DNA of 64,000 nt from Eonycteris spelaea (taxonomy: Eukaryota > Chordata > Mammalia > Chiroptera > Pteropodidae). Every line of letters begins with the position of its first letter. The first letter of the stretch is position 1. The translations under genes and the position numbers were made by a program. Positions 23,598 through 34,114 of this stretch are shown here, piece after piece. The stretch covers positions 10,580,501 through 10,644,500 of the forward strand of contig PUFA01000021.1 of assembly GCA_003508835.1 (NCBI GenBank), written 5' to 3'. Under the pieces are notes generated by a model that saw only the letters and a program-made list of their open reading frames with translations, was not told the origin of the DNA and did not search any database.

Positions 23598-23852
23598 AAG
23601 AGCTACAAAATGTTAGTTACAAAATAGTCTTGGGGATATGAAATGCAGCGTAGGGAATATAGTCAGTGATATTCTAATAACTATAAATAGTGTTGGGTGG
23701 ATGCTAAACCAATGGGGGTGAGGGGTCCCTTCATGAACTATGTAGATGAATGTCTAGCCACTATATATAAATGTCCAATGTCTAAATGTTGAGATATACA
23801 CCCGAAACTAATGTAAAATAATATTGATTGTCTAATTGAAATAATGTCTACC
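23598..23852 (+). mobile_element. L1 3' end
   Basis: TGGGGATATGAAATGCAGCGTAGGGAATATAGTCAGTGATATTCTAATAAC, then ATATACACCCGAAACTAATGTAAAATAATATTG. This is a typical laurasiatherian L1 3' UTR terminus on the plus strand. It lies in opposite orientation to the L1 end at 22.9-23.25 kb. Confidence 0.75.
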
Positions 23853-25525
23853 TTAATTACACATATTACTTCCAATATCCTTGTATTAGTCTGTGCAAGT
23901 CTAATATGCCTATCTTCAATGAAGATCTAAAAGTTCAATTTTATCACATTCCCACAATGGAACAAGATATGTGTATCCTGCTCATGATTATTTACAAGCA
24001 TATCAATCAAATCTTAAATGTTCCTAAAACAGGAAAAGATTGAAGAGGAAATGACAGTGTGGTTTACTAATCTATAACACTAGCAACTTTGTGAAATTTG
24101 TGAAATGCACTGATATTTTTCTAACTCCATCTTAATCAGTGGGGAGATCAGACCAGGAATAAGTATAACCACATGATGACAAGGGACCAGATTTATGAGT
24201 GTTAAAATAAAACTTTTCACAGAGAATTTACTTATCTAGTAGGCACTTATTCAGAATTCATGAATTGGGCAGCCTCCAATCTAGAAGGAAGGGATGCTGA
24301 TGAGCTGTGCAAGACGAGAGATTTTTATAGACCCAAGTGAGCAGAAACAAGGAAGTGATACTGGGCATTCGCTGGTTGATTCGAGCAGAGTAACGTCCTG
24401 AGATGGAGCAAAAGGAAGTCTGCAGTCCTGGCAGGTAACTTTTGCTGAGCAGACGAGCTCTGATTGGCTGACTCAGGCCTGCCTTTTCCGGAAGAGCAGA
24501 GCATAAAAAGTTGATTACGTTTGGTTTGCTGATGGGGGGCTCTGCCGTGAGCCATTCCAGCTTGGGCGTAATCTGGTTACTTTAACAGAAGGGATGCACA
24601 AATAACAATCTGAAAAACTCACACCTGGCAGTGAAACTCAAAGAGACCCTTTTCAAAATATTTATGGAACGATGAATGAGCACCGGACATTGTCCTAGGG
24701 TGGTGTGAAGATTAGTGAACAAAACAGACGCAAAGTGCTAGTGGTTCTCACACTCTCTGTATGCTGTTAATGTGGATTATTTAATATCAAAAGAAACCAA
24801 TAGCCTACCTTTTCTTGGGATGGCGAAGGCAACTCAAACCTAGTCCATGAGATTTTTCTTGTGAGTAGAAGAATGAGGAGTATATCTAAAACCCTAGTGT
24901 TCTCTGATTTTCCTACAACTATGTCCCAGACCTGATCACTATGAGCTCTGCCCGAAGGAGATGTACCTTCCCTGCGAATGACATAGAAAATAAAGAGCAG
25001 GCGTGGGTGGATTCTGGGACCAGGTTGCAGAGTGCAGTCCAAGCTGGGAAAATTTTTGCCAGCCACTTTTCTAGTCTATGTTTCTGTTTCCTCAACTGAC
25101 ACCTGCAGATGAGGATGAGAGTGCCATCTCCCTCAAAGCTTTCTGTTAGGAATAAAATGGCCTGATATCTGTGAACTCACTGAGAACGGTGTCTGGCAGA
25201 TAATATTATTAAATCTACCTTGTGGGTATTTGGCGATGGCAAATGAATATGTAAAACAAGATGCTTCTGATCCGGAATTAAGGTAAATATACGCTTCTAA
25301 CACTCTTTTCAACTTCACCGTAAAGAAAGATTTACATTGCATTTTGGGGTAATGGACTGGTAATGGTTTGTTATTGATTGTCCGTAAAAGTTGAAGACTT
25401 CCAGAGTTTTTGTTGGTATACTAAGCATTTATGAAAGATAAATGCCAGTTCCTAGTACCTCAGCAGTATTTGAATTGATGCTATGATTTGTTTTTCACCA
25501 GCTGATTTTGCTTTATGTAATATTA
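23853..25525. other. Mostly unassigned; possible LTR near 24.24-24.59 kb
   Basis: At 24240-24590 the composition is less AT-rich. Words such as GAATTGGGCAGCCTCCAATCTAGAAG, AGAGATTTTTATAGACCC and TCTGATTGGCTGACTCAGGC look like a reversed retroviral LTR (A-rich signal, then GATTGGCT CCAAT-type word), but no family is certain. At 24640-24760, CGATGAATGAGCACCGGACATTGTCCTAG may be reversed L2. The rest shows nothing recognisable. Open frames of 69-99 codons lack domains. Confidence 0.3.
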
Positions 25526-25529
25526 GTTT

Positions 25530-25672
25530 ATTATATGTATACCCCACTAGAATGTAAGCCCATGAGGGCAGGAATTGGAACATGTTCTATTTTGTGTCCC
25601 TAACATCTAGAGTACTTTCTGATACATATATACGTTAATGTTTTTGGATAAATGAATTAATGAGTGAACTTA
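25530..25672 (+). mobile_element. L2 LINE 3' end
   Basis: CCCCACTAGAATGTAAGCCCATGAGGGCAGGAATTGG, then GTCCCTAACATCTAGAGTACTTTCTGATACATA, ending TTTTTGGATAAATGAATTAATGAGTGA. This is the standard L2 3' terminal block. Confidence 0.85.
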
Positions 25673-26005
25673 TCTTGGCACTTACCAGCCTCTTACAGAG
25701 TCATGTCCCAGTTAAAAATCTGCCCAGAAAAGTTTTCTTAATTTGAAAATTTCTTACAATTTGTCAGAGTGACTCCTAGTAATTATAATTTTTCTTTCCT
25801 TTTAAGTGATGGATGGCCACCAATGCCAGTTACATTTTCATGATAAAAGGAAGATGGATGTACAGGTAACTAACTTACTTTTGGTTGAATTTCTAAAAAT
25901 AAATGTTTTCACGTTAATTTGGTTTCTCTCAAAGGGGTCGTATATAACAAATTATATGTTCTTTAACATTAGGTTCACAGAGAGTATTATTCATATAAAG
26001 TAAAA
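25673..26005. other. Unassigned sequence
   Basis: AT-rich, with a 65-codon chance frame at 25806-26003. Nothing recognised. Confidence 0.4.
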
Positions 26006-26007
26006 TT

Positions 26008-26240
26008 AATTTTTTTAAATATACAGCTTTGACTAAAGTATAAAATTGTATAACCACCACCATAATTGAGGTATAAAATATTTTCATCATTGTAAGATTT
26101 CTCGTATCCCTTTTTGTTCAATTTCCTCCTCCCATACTTACACTAAAGCCACTAACCTGATAACTATTCTTATAGTTTTGCCTTTCAGTATGTCATATAA
26201 ATGGAATCAAACTATGTAAATTACGTTTGCATTTCAAATC
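26008..26240 (-). mobile_element. L1 fragment (reverse)
   Basis: ACCACCACCATAATTGAGGTATAAAATATTTTCATCATTG, then CCACTAACCTGATAACTATTC and CAGTATGTCATATAAATGGAATCAAAC. This is the antisense L1ME-type 3' region (CATATAAATGGAATCA is the hallmark word). Confidence 0.7.
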
Positions 26241-26420
26241 TCTTTTGGACTTGTGCATTCTAAGTGAATTTGCATTTTATTCATTTAGAATTTATTCATT
26301 CATTCATTTAATTCATTGAGAATGCATTGCATTCTAAATTATATTCACATTTCAATTCTCTTTTGGACATTTGCACTTAAAGGGGATTTAGAATCTGTGA
26401 TTTAACTTTATTGAGAAAAT

Positions 26421-26505
26421 ATATGGTGTGTGTGTATGTATACATGTATGTATATATCTATATAAAATGAATATATAGTAATATATATATATATATATAT
26501 GAAAA
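26421..26505. repeat. (TG)n/(TA)n mixed microsatellite
   Basis: GGTGTGTGTGTATGTATACATGTATGTATATATC and, after a short gap, ATATATATATATATATATAT. Confidence 0.9.
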
Positions 26506-26705
26506 TACTGACATATTACAAGTGTTTTATATTATTGTGGTTATATTTGCCTTTTTGCTGTCATGAGTATTTGAACATTTTGCACATGATTCTCTTGTAC
26601 ATAGTCTTGTGATCATATGATTTAGCAATTCATGACTAAAATATTTGAGATGGAGACCTAAGTGCAACAATTATAATGTATTTATATTTTTCTTACTCAA
26701 TATAA

Positions 26706-26706
26706 T

Positions 26707-26748
<42 letters not shown>

Positions 26749-26750
26749 GA
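26706..26750. repeat. (GATA)n microsatellite
   Basis: About eleven GATA units. A second GATA array besides the one at 16.2 kb. Confidence 0.95.
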
Positions 26751-27210
26751 AAGTCTCCACTTTGATTCCCTATAAACATTCTCCCAGCTCACAGAAGTAT
26801 GCTTTTTTTTTTCTCCCTCCCTTTGGTCAACATTGATACTTGCCTATCTTAAGACCAATAATTTTCCATTTGTTAAATATTTATGTAAGTATTGTTTCTT
26901 TTAAGAAAAAAAAATTTAGATTTCAAAGAAAGTCTTCCACTCAACAGTTCTTTACAGACAAGTAATTCACATATTCTCTCAGACTATGGAAATGGTAATA
27001 AAAATGTATTTTTTCAGAATCCTTCCTTTTCTGCTGAATGAGGTCGCTTAGCAAATCAAATGATAAAATGAGAAAGAAATCGAGTAATGAACCATTGTGC
27101 AATTACAAAGTGTCATTTTCTCTGCCACTATTATAACCCTCCCTGTTCTACTGAAAGTTTCTTGATTGGTTAATTCTTCTAGTATTCCCATGCTCCAAAT
27201 CCATCCCTTG
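26751..27210. other. Unassigned AT-rich sequence
   Basis: Nothing recognised except short homopolymer runs. Confidence 0.4.
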
Positions 27211-27214
27211 CCTA

Positions 27215-27485
27215 GCTCTTAATTTTATCTTTTTAAAACACAGTTCTAATCCTATTATTTCCTTGCTAAGTTTTTCTTGATGGTCTCTCACCAGTGACCT
27301 AACAAAACCCAGATTTCTTATCCTGCCACTTAAAACCTGTGTAAGATGGTTCCAAAAAACATTCTTTGTTTTATCTTTCTATTTCATCCCTAAATACTCT
27401 TATGCTCTCATTATATTGAAATTTGTGCTATTTTTGAAATGAGCCCAACTAACTTTGCCCTCACTTGGAAGGTCCTGGCACACTT
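27215..27485 (+). mobile_element. L2 LINE body fragment
   Basis: TCTAATCCTATTATTTCCTTGCTAAG, CAGATTTCTTATCCTGCCACTTAAAACCTGTGTAAGATGG and TGCCCTCACTTGGAAGGTCCTGGCAC follow the order of the L2 3' body on the plus strand, heavily diverged. Confidence 0.45.
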
Positions 27486-29220
27486 GTAGTGCAAAGTAAA
27501 TATTAGTTCCTTTCAAATAACTGGGAAGGGAAGTATATCAAGTCTACAATTTTATGATGTTTTTAAGGTTAAGGAATAAGTAAATAATAACTATATTATT
27601 ATTATTATCATCTTTTTTAAGCTAATACTAATTATATTAAGTCATATTAAAGTTAATTTTTAAACATTTTTTTATTACGTGCAATGATTTTTTTAAACTT
27701 ATAAACTATACATGTTGTAAATGCCAATATTTTAATGGGTTGAATGTAAATAACTGTCATTTTAATAGTAAATTGTAAAAGAACTCTGATGATGAATTAT
27801 TTAAAACAATTTAAATTTTACTTAAAATTTAAAAGATTGGAAATTGTACAAGTAATGCAAAGAATTTTTGTGGCAGTTAATAGTTGAAATCTAAATCTAA
27901 TTTCTTTACCATGATAACCTTAAAAAATAAAACCTAATGAACCCCTTTTTGCTTTCCCATATGCACAGCGTATATAAAAACACGCCGACATGAAAGTTTT
28001 GCATAGCGTCAGCAGATGTGTAAAGATATTTAAGCCCACCGTGTATGCACCGTGGCACCATGAACTCCAGAACTCATTCAGAATCTTATGCTGTCTTCAA
28101 AACACAGCTCCTGAAATAAAAAGCCATTAAATGATAACATTCATCACAGAATTAATTTAATAGTTGTTAAATTGAAACAAGTCTAGATATGATTCTGAAA
28201 CTAAGGAACATACAGATGAGGAACGAACTGCCCATGGTTTGAGGGAATGAACGCCGGCATGTTTCAGTTGAAAGTACGTCCGTTCTTTCGAAGGCATTAT
28301 GGCTTTTCTAATCATTTCCATAGCTGTAGGCAAAATTATAAATGCTCATAGGCAAGGATGTCTCACTCTTGTTAAGTTTACTAATTGATTATACACATAA
28401 ACATACAAGGGCAAATGGATGCATAAGTTTAAGACTCAGATGGATGTTTATGCTAATCATCTGTCTATTATTTACATAAGATTGTCCCTAGGTTTCTTTA
28501 TTAAAACTTTTATTTGTATCACTTACCCATATGTCTGTGTATATGTGTGTACATGTCTGTGTACATCTATGTAGAATTTCACAGCAGTTGTTAGTGGGTT
28601 TTAATAAAGGCCGAAGAGACATCAGTGTAAAACAATGCACAATAAAATACATTCACATTTCACTTCACTACTTTCCTTGCACCAGGTTAACAGATTTTCA
28701 CACATTTAGCATCTTAAACACCACAACTTTATTATTTCAGAATTGGCGTGAATCAGGATTCAGGCAGAGATGAGCTGCACCTTCAGTCCAGGGTCCCACT
28801 AGGCAGAAGTCAATTTGTTGATCAGGTCTGCGGCTGCATTGAAGCCTCAGGCTCCTCTTTCATGCTGACTGAGATTGTTGACTTAATTCACTTTCTTGCA
28901 GCTGTCAGACTGACGTCCTGTTTATTGTTTTTTGTTTCTGTGGGCTGTTGTCCTGGGTTTGCTCTTGGATCTTAGAAGTTATCTTCAGGACTAAGTCACA
29001 AGCCCCTCTCAAAAAAGACAGCTAGAAGGAGAATCTCATTTGCTTGAAATATCTCCATCCAAACCCCTAAGTTGGGTTGTCTTATAATGCACCTGTTCAA
29101 GGGAGTGAAAATCCTATAATATTCATAAGTTCCGTCCTCACTCAAGGAGAGGGGAATATGCAGAATAAAATTCAAAATGTGAACATTTAATATTTACATG
29201 CAAGTTTGCAACTTTGTAAT
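27486..29220. other. Mostly unassigned; possible LTR-like stretch 28.74-29.1 kb
   Basis: 27.5-28.7 kb is AT-rich with nothing recognised. At 28740-29110, TCTTGCAGCTGTCAGACTGACGTCCTG and CCTCTCAAAAAAGACAGCTAGAAGGAGAATCTC look like a reversed ERVL/MaLR LTR core, but I could not place the ends. Two overlapping open frames (80 and 75 codons) there have no domain. Confidence 0.3.
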
Positions 29221-29224
29221 TAAT

Positions 29225-29460
29225 CTAACAAATATTTTTCAGAACCTAATTTGTGCCAATCCCCGTAGTAAGTGCTAAGATTAAAGTTTTTCAAAGAAAC
29301 AGGTTAGATTAGTCTATGCCCTGTGAAATTTATATTCTAGCTGGGAAGACAGATAGAGATAAGGAAATTGCAAGACCACACAATAAGGAGATCTTAGGAT
29401 GTATTTGATGGGGCATAAGAGAGTGACACTATTATGATTTCTGAATTGAAAATAACAAAT
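29225..29460 (-). mobile_element. L2 LINE 3' end (reverse)
   Basis: ACAAATATTTTTCAGAACCTAATTTGTGCCAATCCCCGTAGTAAGTGCTAAG, then AATTTATATTCTAGCTGGGAAGACAGA. This follows the antisense L2 3' pattern (normally CCTACTGTGTGCCAGGCACT followed by a GAGCTTACAGTCTAG block). Confidence 0.6.
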
Positions 29461-30600
29461 TCATATTAGCTAGTTTATTAGGAAAGGTATTTATTAAATA
29501 GGATTAAGTCACTTAACACACTTTTAAGAAAATCCCAAAGAATAAAGTTTGACAGTTACACAGCCAAGAATGTTATCTAAATTGCGTCACAGGACTATTA
29601 TAATGAAGACCCTTTGCTGTTTTTTTCTGGGCACTGACTGCATAGCTTACATTATTCAGAGTGGGCTTTAAATGATACCACTGCTTTTGTAATTGTCAGA
29701 ATAAAACCCGTGAGATGCTTGTCTCTACATTACACTCGTTTCTGAGTAGAAATTCTATGATATATTTCATGTTATATGCCTGAGACACAGCTGAAAATTA
29801 GGAAACTAAGAATTTGTTTTCACGTTTGAAGGACATGAGATCTCATAAGTTAAACTTTGCTCAAACAGGAAAATATGCATATAATTGCTCATCAACCAAT
29901 AATATTGAGAGCTATCAGATACTGTTACCCCTTAGCTTGCCAGCATAACTCACCTAAACCAACGTAAGAGAACAGCAATGACAATAAAGCCATGGGAACA
30001 ACAAAAAAAGAGTTCCCTTAATTAACTAAGAGTTAACTAATCCTGAAAAATGGAAAGCATGCTAATATTGTGTTCAGAAGAGATACAGGAAAAAGGGCAG
30101 ATCAGTTTAAATATGTAAAGGTATACCTTATACAGGCAATACTATATAATGTATATAATGAATAATGTATATACGATGTATACATTGGTCAAGACTATAA
30201 TGGAGCAAATGTGAAGTAAAATATATATTTGTCTTTTATTAGACATAATATTTAGGGAAATCAGCACCATATTTTGTCTATAAGAGAAACAGTGACACAT
30301 ATTGCTTCCTGGTTCAGAACATTTGCCCCACCATATAGTATATGACCTCAAACTTACAAAGTTTTTTAAAAAAATATTTCTATTTCATAAACCCAGCTTT
30401 TTATAGCTGATGTAATATGTGTTTAGATCAGTAAATCTAAAATTACCCATTTTTCTAATTCTCTAGGACAAATATTTTAGGAATAATAAAAGTTATGCAT
30501 AAAATGTGTGGTGAACTTGACATTTTGGTAGATGAATGAGTGACATTATAGAGAAATATATAGTGAGCAGGGAAGACAAAATCAAATTATAATACAATAC
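29461..30600. other. Unassigned AT-rich sequence
   Basis: No repeat family or exon recognised. A 69-codon minus frame near 30142-30351 is a composition artefact. Confidence 0.4.
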
Positions 30601-30605
30601 AATAA

Positions 30606-30842
30606 ATGTCTGTTTCACCTTCCATAAAGACAAGGGCCAATGTTATCAACTGGCTTTCGTTTGCTATTGGTGCTGTGATTATGGCTGGTTTTGCTTTGGC
30701 TGTTGGCAATATTGAGCACTCAACAGGACTGGGAGCCAGATCGGTATTGCTGAAAGAAAAAGCTATTGATGAGCACGTGACAGCAAGGTCAGTCTGTTTG
30801 CACATCCATTTCAAAATCATTAAGGATGGGCAAAATGACTGA
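30606..30842 (+). other. Unidentified open segment with membrane-helix-like translation (exon or pseudogene candidate)
   Basis: Both strands are open here for about 78 codons, unusual in such AT-rich DNA. The plus frame encodes one hydrophobic run near residues 14-34 (NWLSFAIGAVIMAGFALAVG), long enough for a membrane helix, followed by a charged stretch (LLKEKAIDEH). The plus strand also has a pyrimidine-rich run, an AG at 30633-30634, and a donor-like AAG/GTCAGT at 30785-30793, giving a possible 153-base exon at 30635-30787. I recognise no family. The 77-codon minus frame (30587-30820) is equally unassigned. It could be an exon, a processed pseudogene piece, an unrecognised repeat or chance. 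Confidence 0.25.
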
Positions 30843-30845
30843 CTT

Positions 30846-31744
30846 CCACTGGGTGGATTATCTCATTGATCTGATTTTTGAAAGCCTCGGCAATAGAAAG
30901 CTTTGATTAGACACTCACGTGCAGTGGCACCTATTTCCGTATTTAATTTGCCATGCCAGTTTCTTTTAAAAATGTCATTTTAACTAATCCCATAATAGCT
31001 TTTGTTAAAAATTCCTAACTATTGACAAAATCATTAATCTTTTCCCATAAACTTCCAAAAATCCTTACTACAGATTATCTTTTCTTCGAGACAAAAAAAA
31101 AAAGACAAGTAAATTTTATCCAATAAAAACAAATTATCCTTCCTGACTATCTTCACCTCCCCAAGTTTATGGACAAATAATTACCTCTAAGTGTAATTAT
31201 TACGTCTAAAAATTCACTTCCAATTATGTCACCAGTAAATGCAGATTGCATTATACTGTAACCATATTAAAAAAAAAATCTTCCTTCTCAGTTGAATGAT
31301 CATAAAGAAATGCCCAAGAAGCTAAAGGTGGCTTTTGGAGCGGGACATCTTGGCAGAGTCAGTGTGTGAGACATGTGCATGTTCATGCAGCTTCATTTTG
31401 CCTTCAGGTAACTGCCTTTGTCCCACATACACTGCTTCAACTCGGCAATGATGCCCCAGTGGGTTCAAATGATGACCTGGTCACCTTTGTCAATCATTCA
31501 GTTCTTTCTATGACTCAGTAGCAAGCCAAGAACAGTTTCTCAAAAATATAATAGGTATTTTCAGTAGATGATATATCCTTGCTTTAAAATAATAAAGTCC
31601 TTCTCTATGACCTTCTAACTTGTTTAAGTGAAATATTTTAATATCAAAAAGCTAATGAGAACAGTTAGTATCAAGCAACTATATGTCAAAGATGCCAAAC
31701 CACTATGAAAATTTTAAAGTATACACAAACTGTTTCCATATATC
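30846..31744. other. Unassigned sequence
   Basis: AT-rich. The part at 31320-31510 is less AT-rich (TTTTGGAGCGGGACATCTTGG and GATGATGCCCCAGTGGGTTC-like words) and may be a decayed repeat or pseudogene. No family recognised. Confidence 0.35.
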
Positions 31745-31747
31745 CTA

Positions 31748-32400
31748 CCTGTGGGTTATTTTTGGTTTGCAACCCCGGGAGCTTCCTTGGTGAAATCTGA
31801 GACTCGCTTCTATACATGGAGGGCAAGGAAGGACCGAAGAAAGAGGAAGACTATCCAGAATGGTAGCGGCAGGTTTAAAAAGCAAGGGAACTTACATGCA
31901 AGGCTTGTATTGGGTGCCACAAGACCAGTAGGTCACCATACCTCCCTGCCAGGATCTTAGTTTATACATAGGCCTTAATTGGGTTCAGCCAATTGTACCA
32001 TCCAGATGGTCTCAACAATACACACTCTCTCGAGGCTGCGACCTTGAAAACAGCTTTCATTGTGGTCACAGTGGGCAGAATGTACATTCCGAGGACACGA
32101 GAGGGAGCGAGGGGCCTCCGATCGCCTGGGTCCAGCTCACAGGTCAACCATTGGTCACGTTCTCTCGATGACATCCTCCAACACGCCACACCTCGTGACT
32201 GTTCTTGCAATCTCACATGCCACTGTCTTCCACAATGCGCTCTTGGTGGTAGCCAGGCATTTTATTCGCATGGCGGTGGCGAGTTTGGAAGCTGTGTGGC
32301 TGCCTTGGAAGCAGATACCACATCAACAATACAGACACTTGCAAGAGAAACACAGATTAATACTGATTCCCAAATAAGTCATTTTTTTTTTTTTACAATA
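31748..32400 (-). mobile_element. Endogenous retrovirus (class I) 3' region, probable LTR
   Basis: This block follows the env remnant in the minus reading direction, where a 3' LTR is expected. The minus strand has a TTTTTAAACC TATA-like word (about 31873-31882). It ends near 31749 in ...AACCCACA, consistent with the CA end of an LTR. It is much richer in CpG and G+C than its surroundings, especially 32030-32285. The opposite (5') boundary of the LTR was not found. Open frames on both strands in this block have no recognisable protein content. Confidence 0.45.
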
Positions 32401-32439
32401 GGAATTCCATGATCCAAATCGCTGATTTATTAAGTCCCC

Positions 32440-33250
32440 CAAGCTGGGGTCCAGGTCATGTGACTTAATAAAGATGATACAATAGCAGACTCATCAGGTA
32501 TGAAAACAAAACATTCTTATTGGATAATAGCACATCTGCCTCCTTGGGAGACAGTAAAAATGCCCAAGACCATTCTATTTTGGAGGGCAGCTTTTCTCAT
32601 TAGATCAGTGTTCAGTGAGGACCGGCTTTGTCAGCTGTCACTTAGGGCTTGTTGGGTGAATTTAGTGAGGGCTTCTATGTGTGCTAAAATGTCCTCCAGG
32701 GTGACAGTGGGAGTAAAGACAGCAACCCAATGAATGAATTGGTAGAACACAGAACACACCCATCTGGTCTCAAGAAGAGGGAGGTTGGCAGCGGGAGGAA
32801 CTTGACCCGGTTGTGCATACCATACATGTCAGCCAGGGGAGGCGCACTGTCAGGTGTGAGGAGACAGACGGGGGCAAAATATGCGAGACAAAGACCCTCA
32901 CCCTTCTCCCCCCTTTTAATGATGCATATTTCATGCCAAGTGTACTTAGTGTATTTTAACAGGTCCAACTGGCAGCAGGACAGTAGGATCCCAGCAGATA
33001 TTGAGTAGTTCCCCCACAGAAAGAGTGCAAAGTAACTCACCCATCCTGGTGGGACATCCCCTTGCATGTGAGCTTGGGCAAGGTATATGGGGCTTGGCAT
33101 TCTCAGAAGCACAGTACATTGATCGATGGTCAGATTCGTGGTAGCAGTTATTTTCCATGACCCTTATGGAACTGGGTTTCTCAGCAGGTGTCCCTAGTCT
33201 GGCATAGGATGCAACCAGCCCTATAGGTTGATGATTCAACTGTATTAAAG
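32440..33250 (-). pseudogene. env: Endogenous retrovirus env remnant (class I, gammaretrovirus-like)
   Basis: In exogenous relatives env makes the surface and transmembrane glycoproteins for entry. Here it is a dead copy. On the minus strand the transmembrane part (about 32740 down to 32450) reads TVTLEDILAHIEALTKF, then an immunosuppressive-domain-like LQNRMVLGIF..QGGRC. A cysteine motif follows that is broken by an in-frame stop (about 32520) and has Phe where a second Cys is expected. Another stop lies near 32630. The surface part (33240-32740) survives only as overlapping frames of 97 and 142 codons with frameshifts between them. No product is possible. Its neighbours are the LTR-like block on one side and the L1 and pol remnant on the other. 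Confidence 0.7.
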
Positions 33251-33332
33251 ACTGGGTTAGTACTTCATTATTCTTATGCTTATTCTCATTATTATTATTT
33301 TGTTAATAAAATCTGGCTTATGTTTCCTTTCA

Positions 33333-34025
33333 GGTTTTATTTATTTATTTATAATTTATTGGGTTGGCATTAGTTAATAAAATTATATAGGTTTCAAGTA
33401 CACAAGTCAATAATACATTATCTGTATATTCCAAAGTCAAATGTCTTTCTGGACTATATATTTTACCCCCTTTACTCTTTCTACCCCTTGGAAACCACTA
33501 AACTGTTGTCTGTGTCTGTGATTTTGTTTGTTTATTTGATTGTTGCTTTTCGTTTCTTATCCCATATATATCAGAGAAATCAAATGGTTCTCAACTTTTT
33601 GCATCTAACATGTTTTCTGCAGCATGATGTTCTCAAGATTCACCCATTTTGTCACAAATGGCAGCATTTTATATTTCTTGCGGCTGAGTAACATTCCATT
33701 GTATTTATGTACCACATCTTCATCCAGTCATCTACTAAAGAACATTCTGGTAGTTTCCATGTCTTGGCCACCATGAATAACGCTGCTATGAACATCGGGG
33801 CATATATATCTTATAGATAAATGTTTTCAAATTTGGGGGGTAGATACCCAGAAGAGAGATTTCTGGGTCATATGGTAATCTATTCTTAATTATTTGTGCA
33901 TACTGTTTTCCATAGTGGCTGTACCAGTTTACATTCCCACCAGCAGTGCATGAGGGTTCCTTTTGCCCCACAACCTCTCCAACGCTTGTTGCTACTTGTG
34001 ATATTTGTACTTGCGTCCACCCAGC
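33333..34025 (-). mobile_element. L1 3' portion between ERV env and pol remnants
   Basis: The plus strand shows antisense L1: an AT-rich tail (33330-33355), then TTGGCATTAGTTAATAAAATTATATAGGTTTC. It goes on with GAGTAACATTCCATTGTATTTATGTACCACATC, GTAGATACCCAGAAGAGAGATTTCTGGGTCATATGGT, and TTTTCCATAGTGGCTGTACCAGTTTACATTCCCACCAGCAG. The element is 5'-truncated at about 34.02 kb. The AATAAAATTATATAGGTTTC terminus fits L1s abundant in bats. No clear target-site duplication was found. It occupies the place where the rest of integrase should be. Confidence 0.85.
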
Positions 34026-34114
34026 CAAAGTGTTTTTACCTGTTAGTAATTCAATCTGCTTCTTTAATATTCTATTCTTTACTTCTCCTAACGCTGCTTT
34101 CTATAGCTCTGCTG

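Noticed and set aside
31993..32412. 139-codon plus-strand open frame overlapping a 105-codon frame
   Set aside because: Antisense to the retroviral 3' region; CpG-rich DNA has few stop codons by composition. No protein family recognised.
32684..33112. 142-codon minus-strand frame as an intact viral envelope gene
   Set aside because: It is only a fragment of the surface-protein region, overlaps another frame by a frameshift, and the downstream transmembrane part has in-frame stops.
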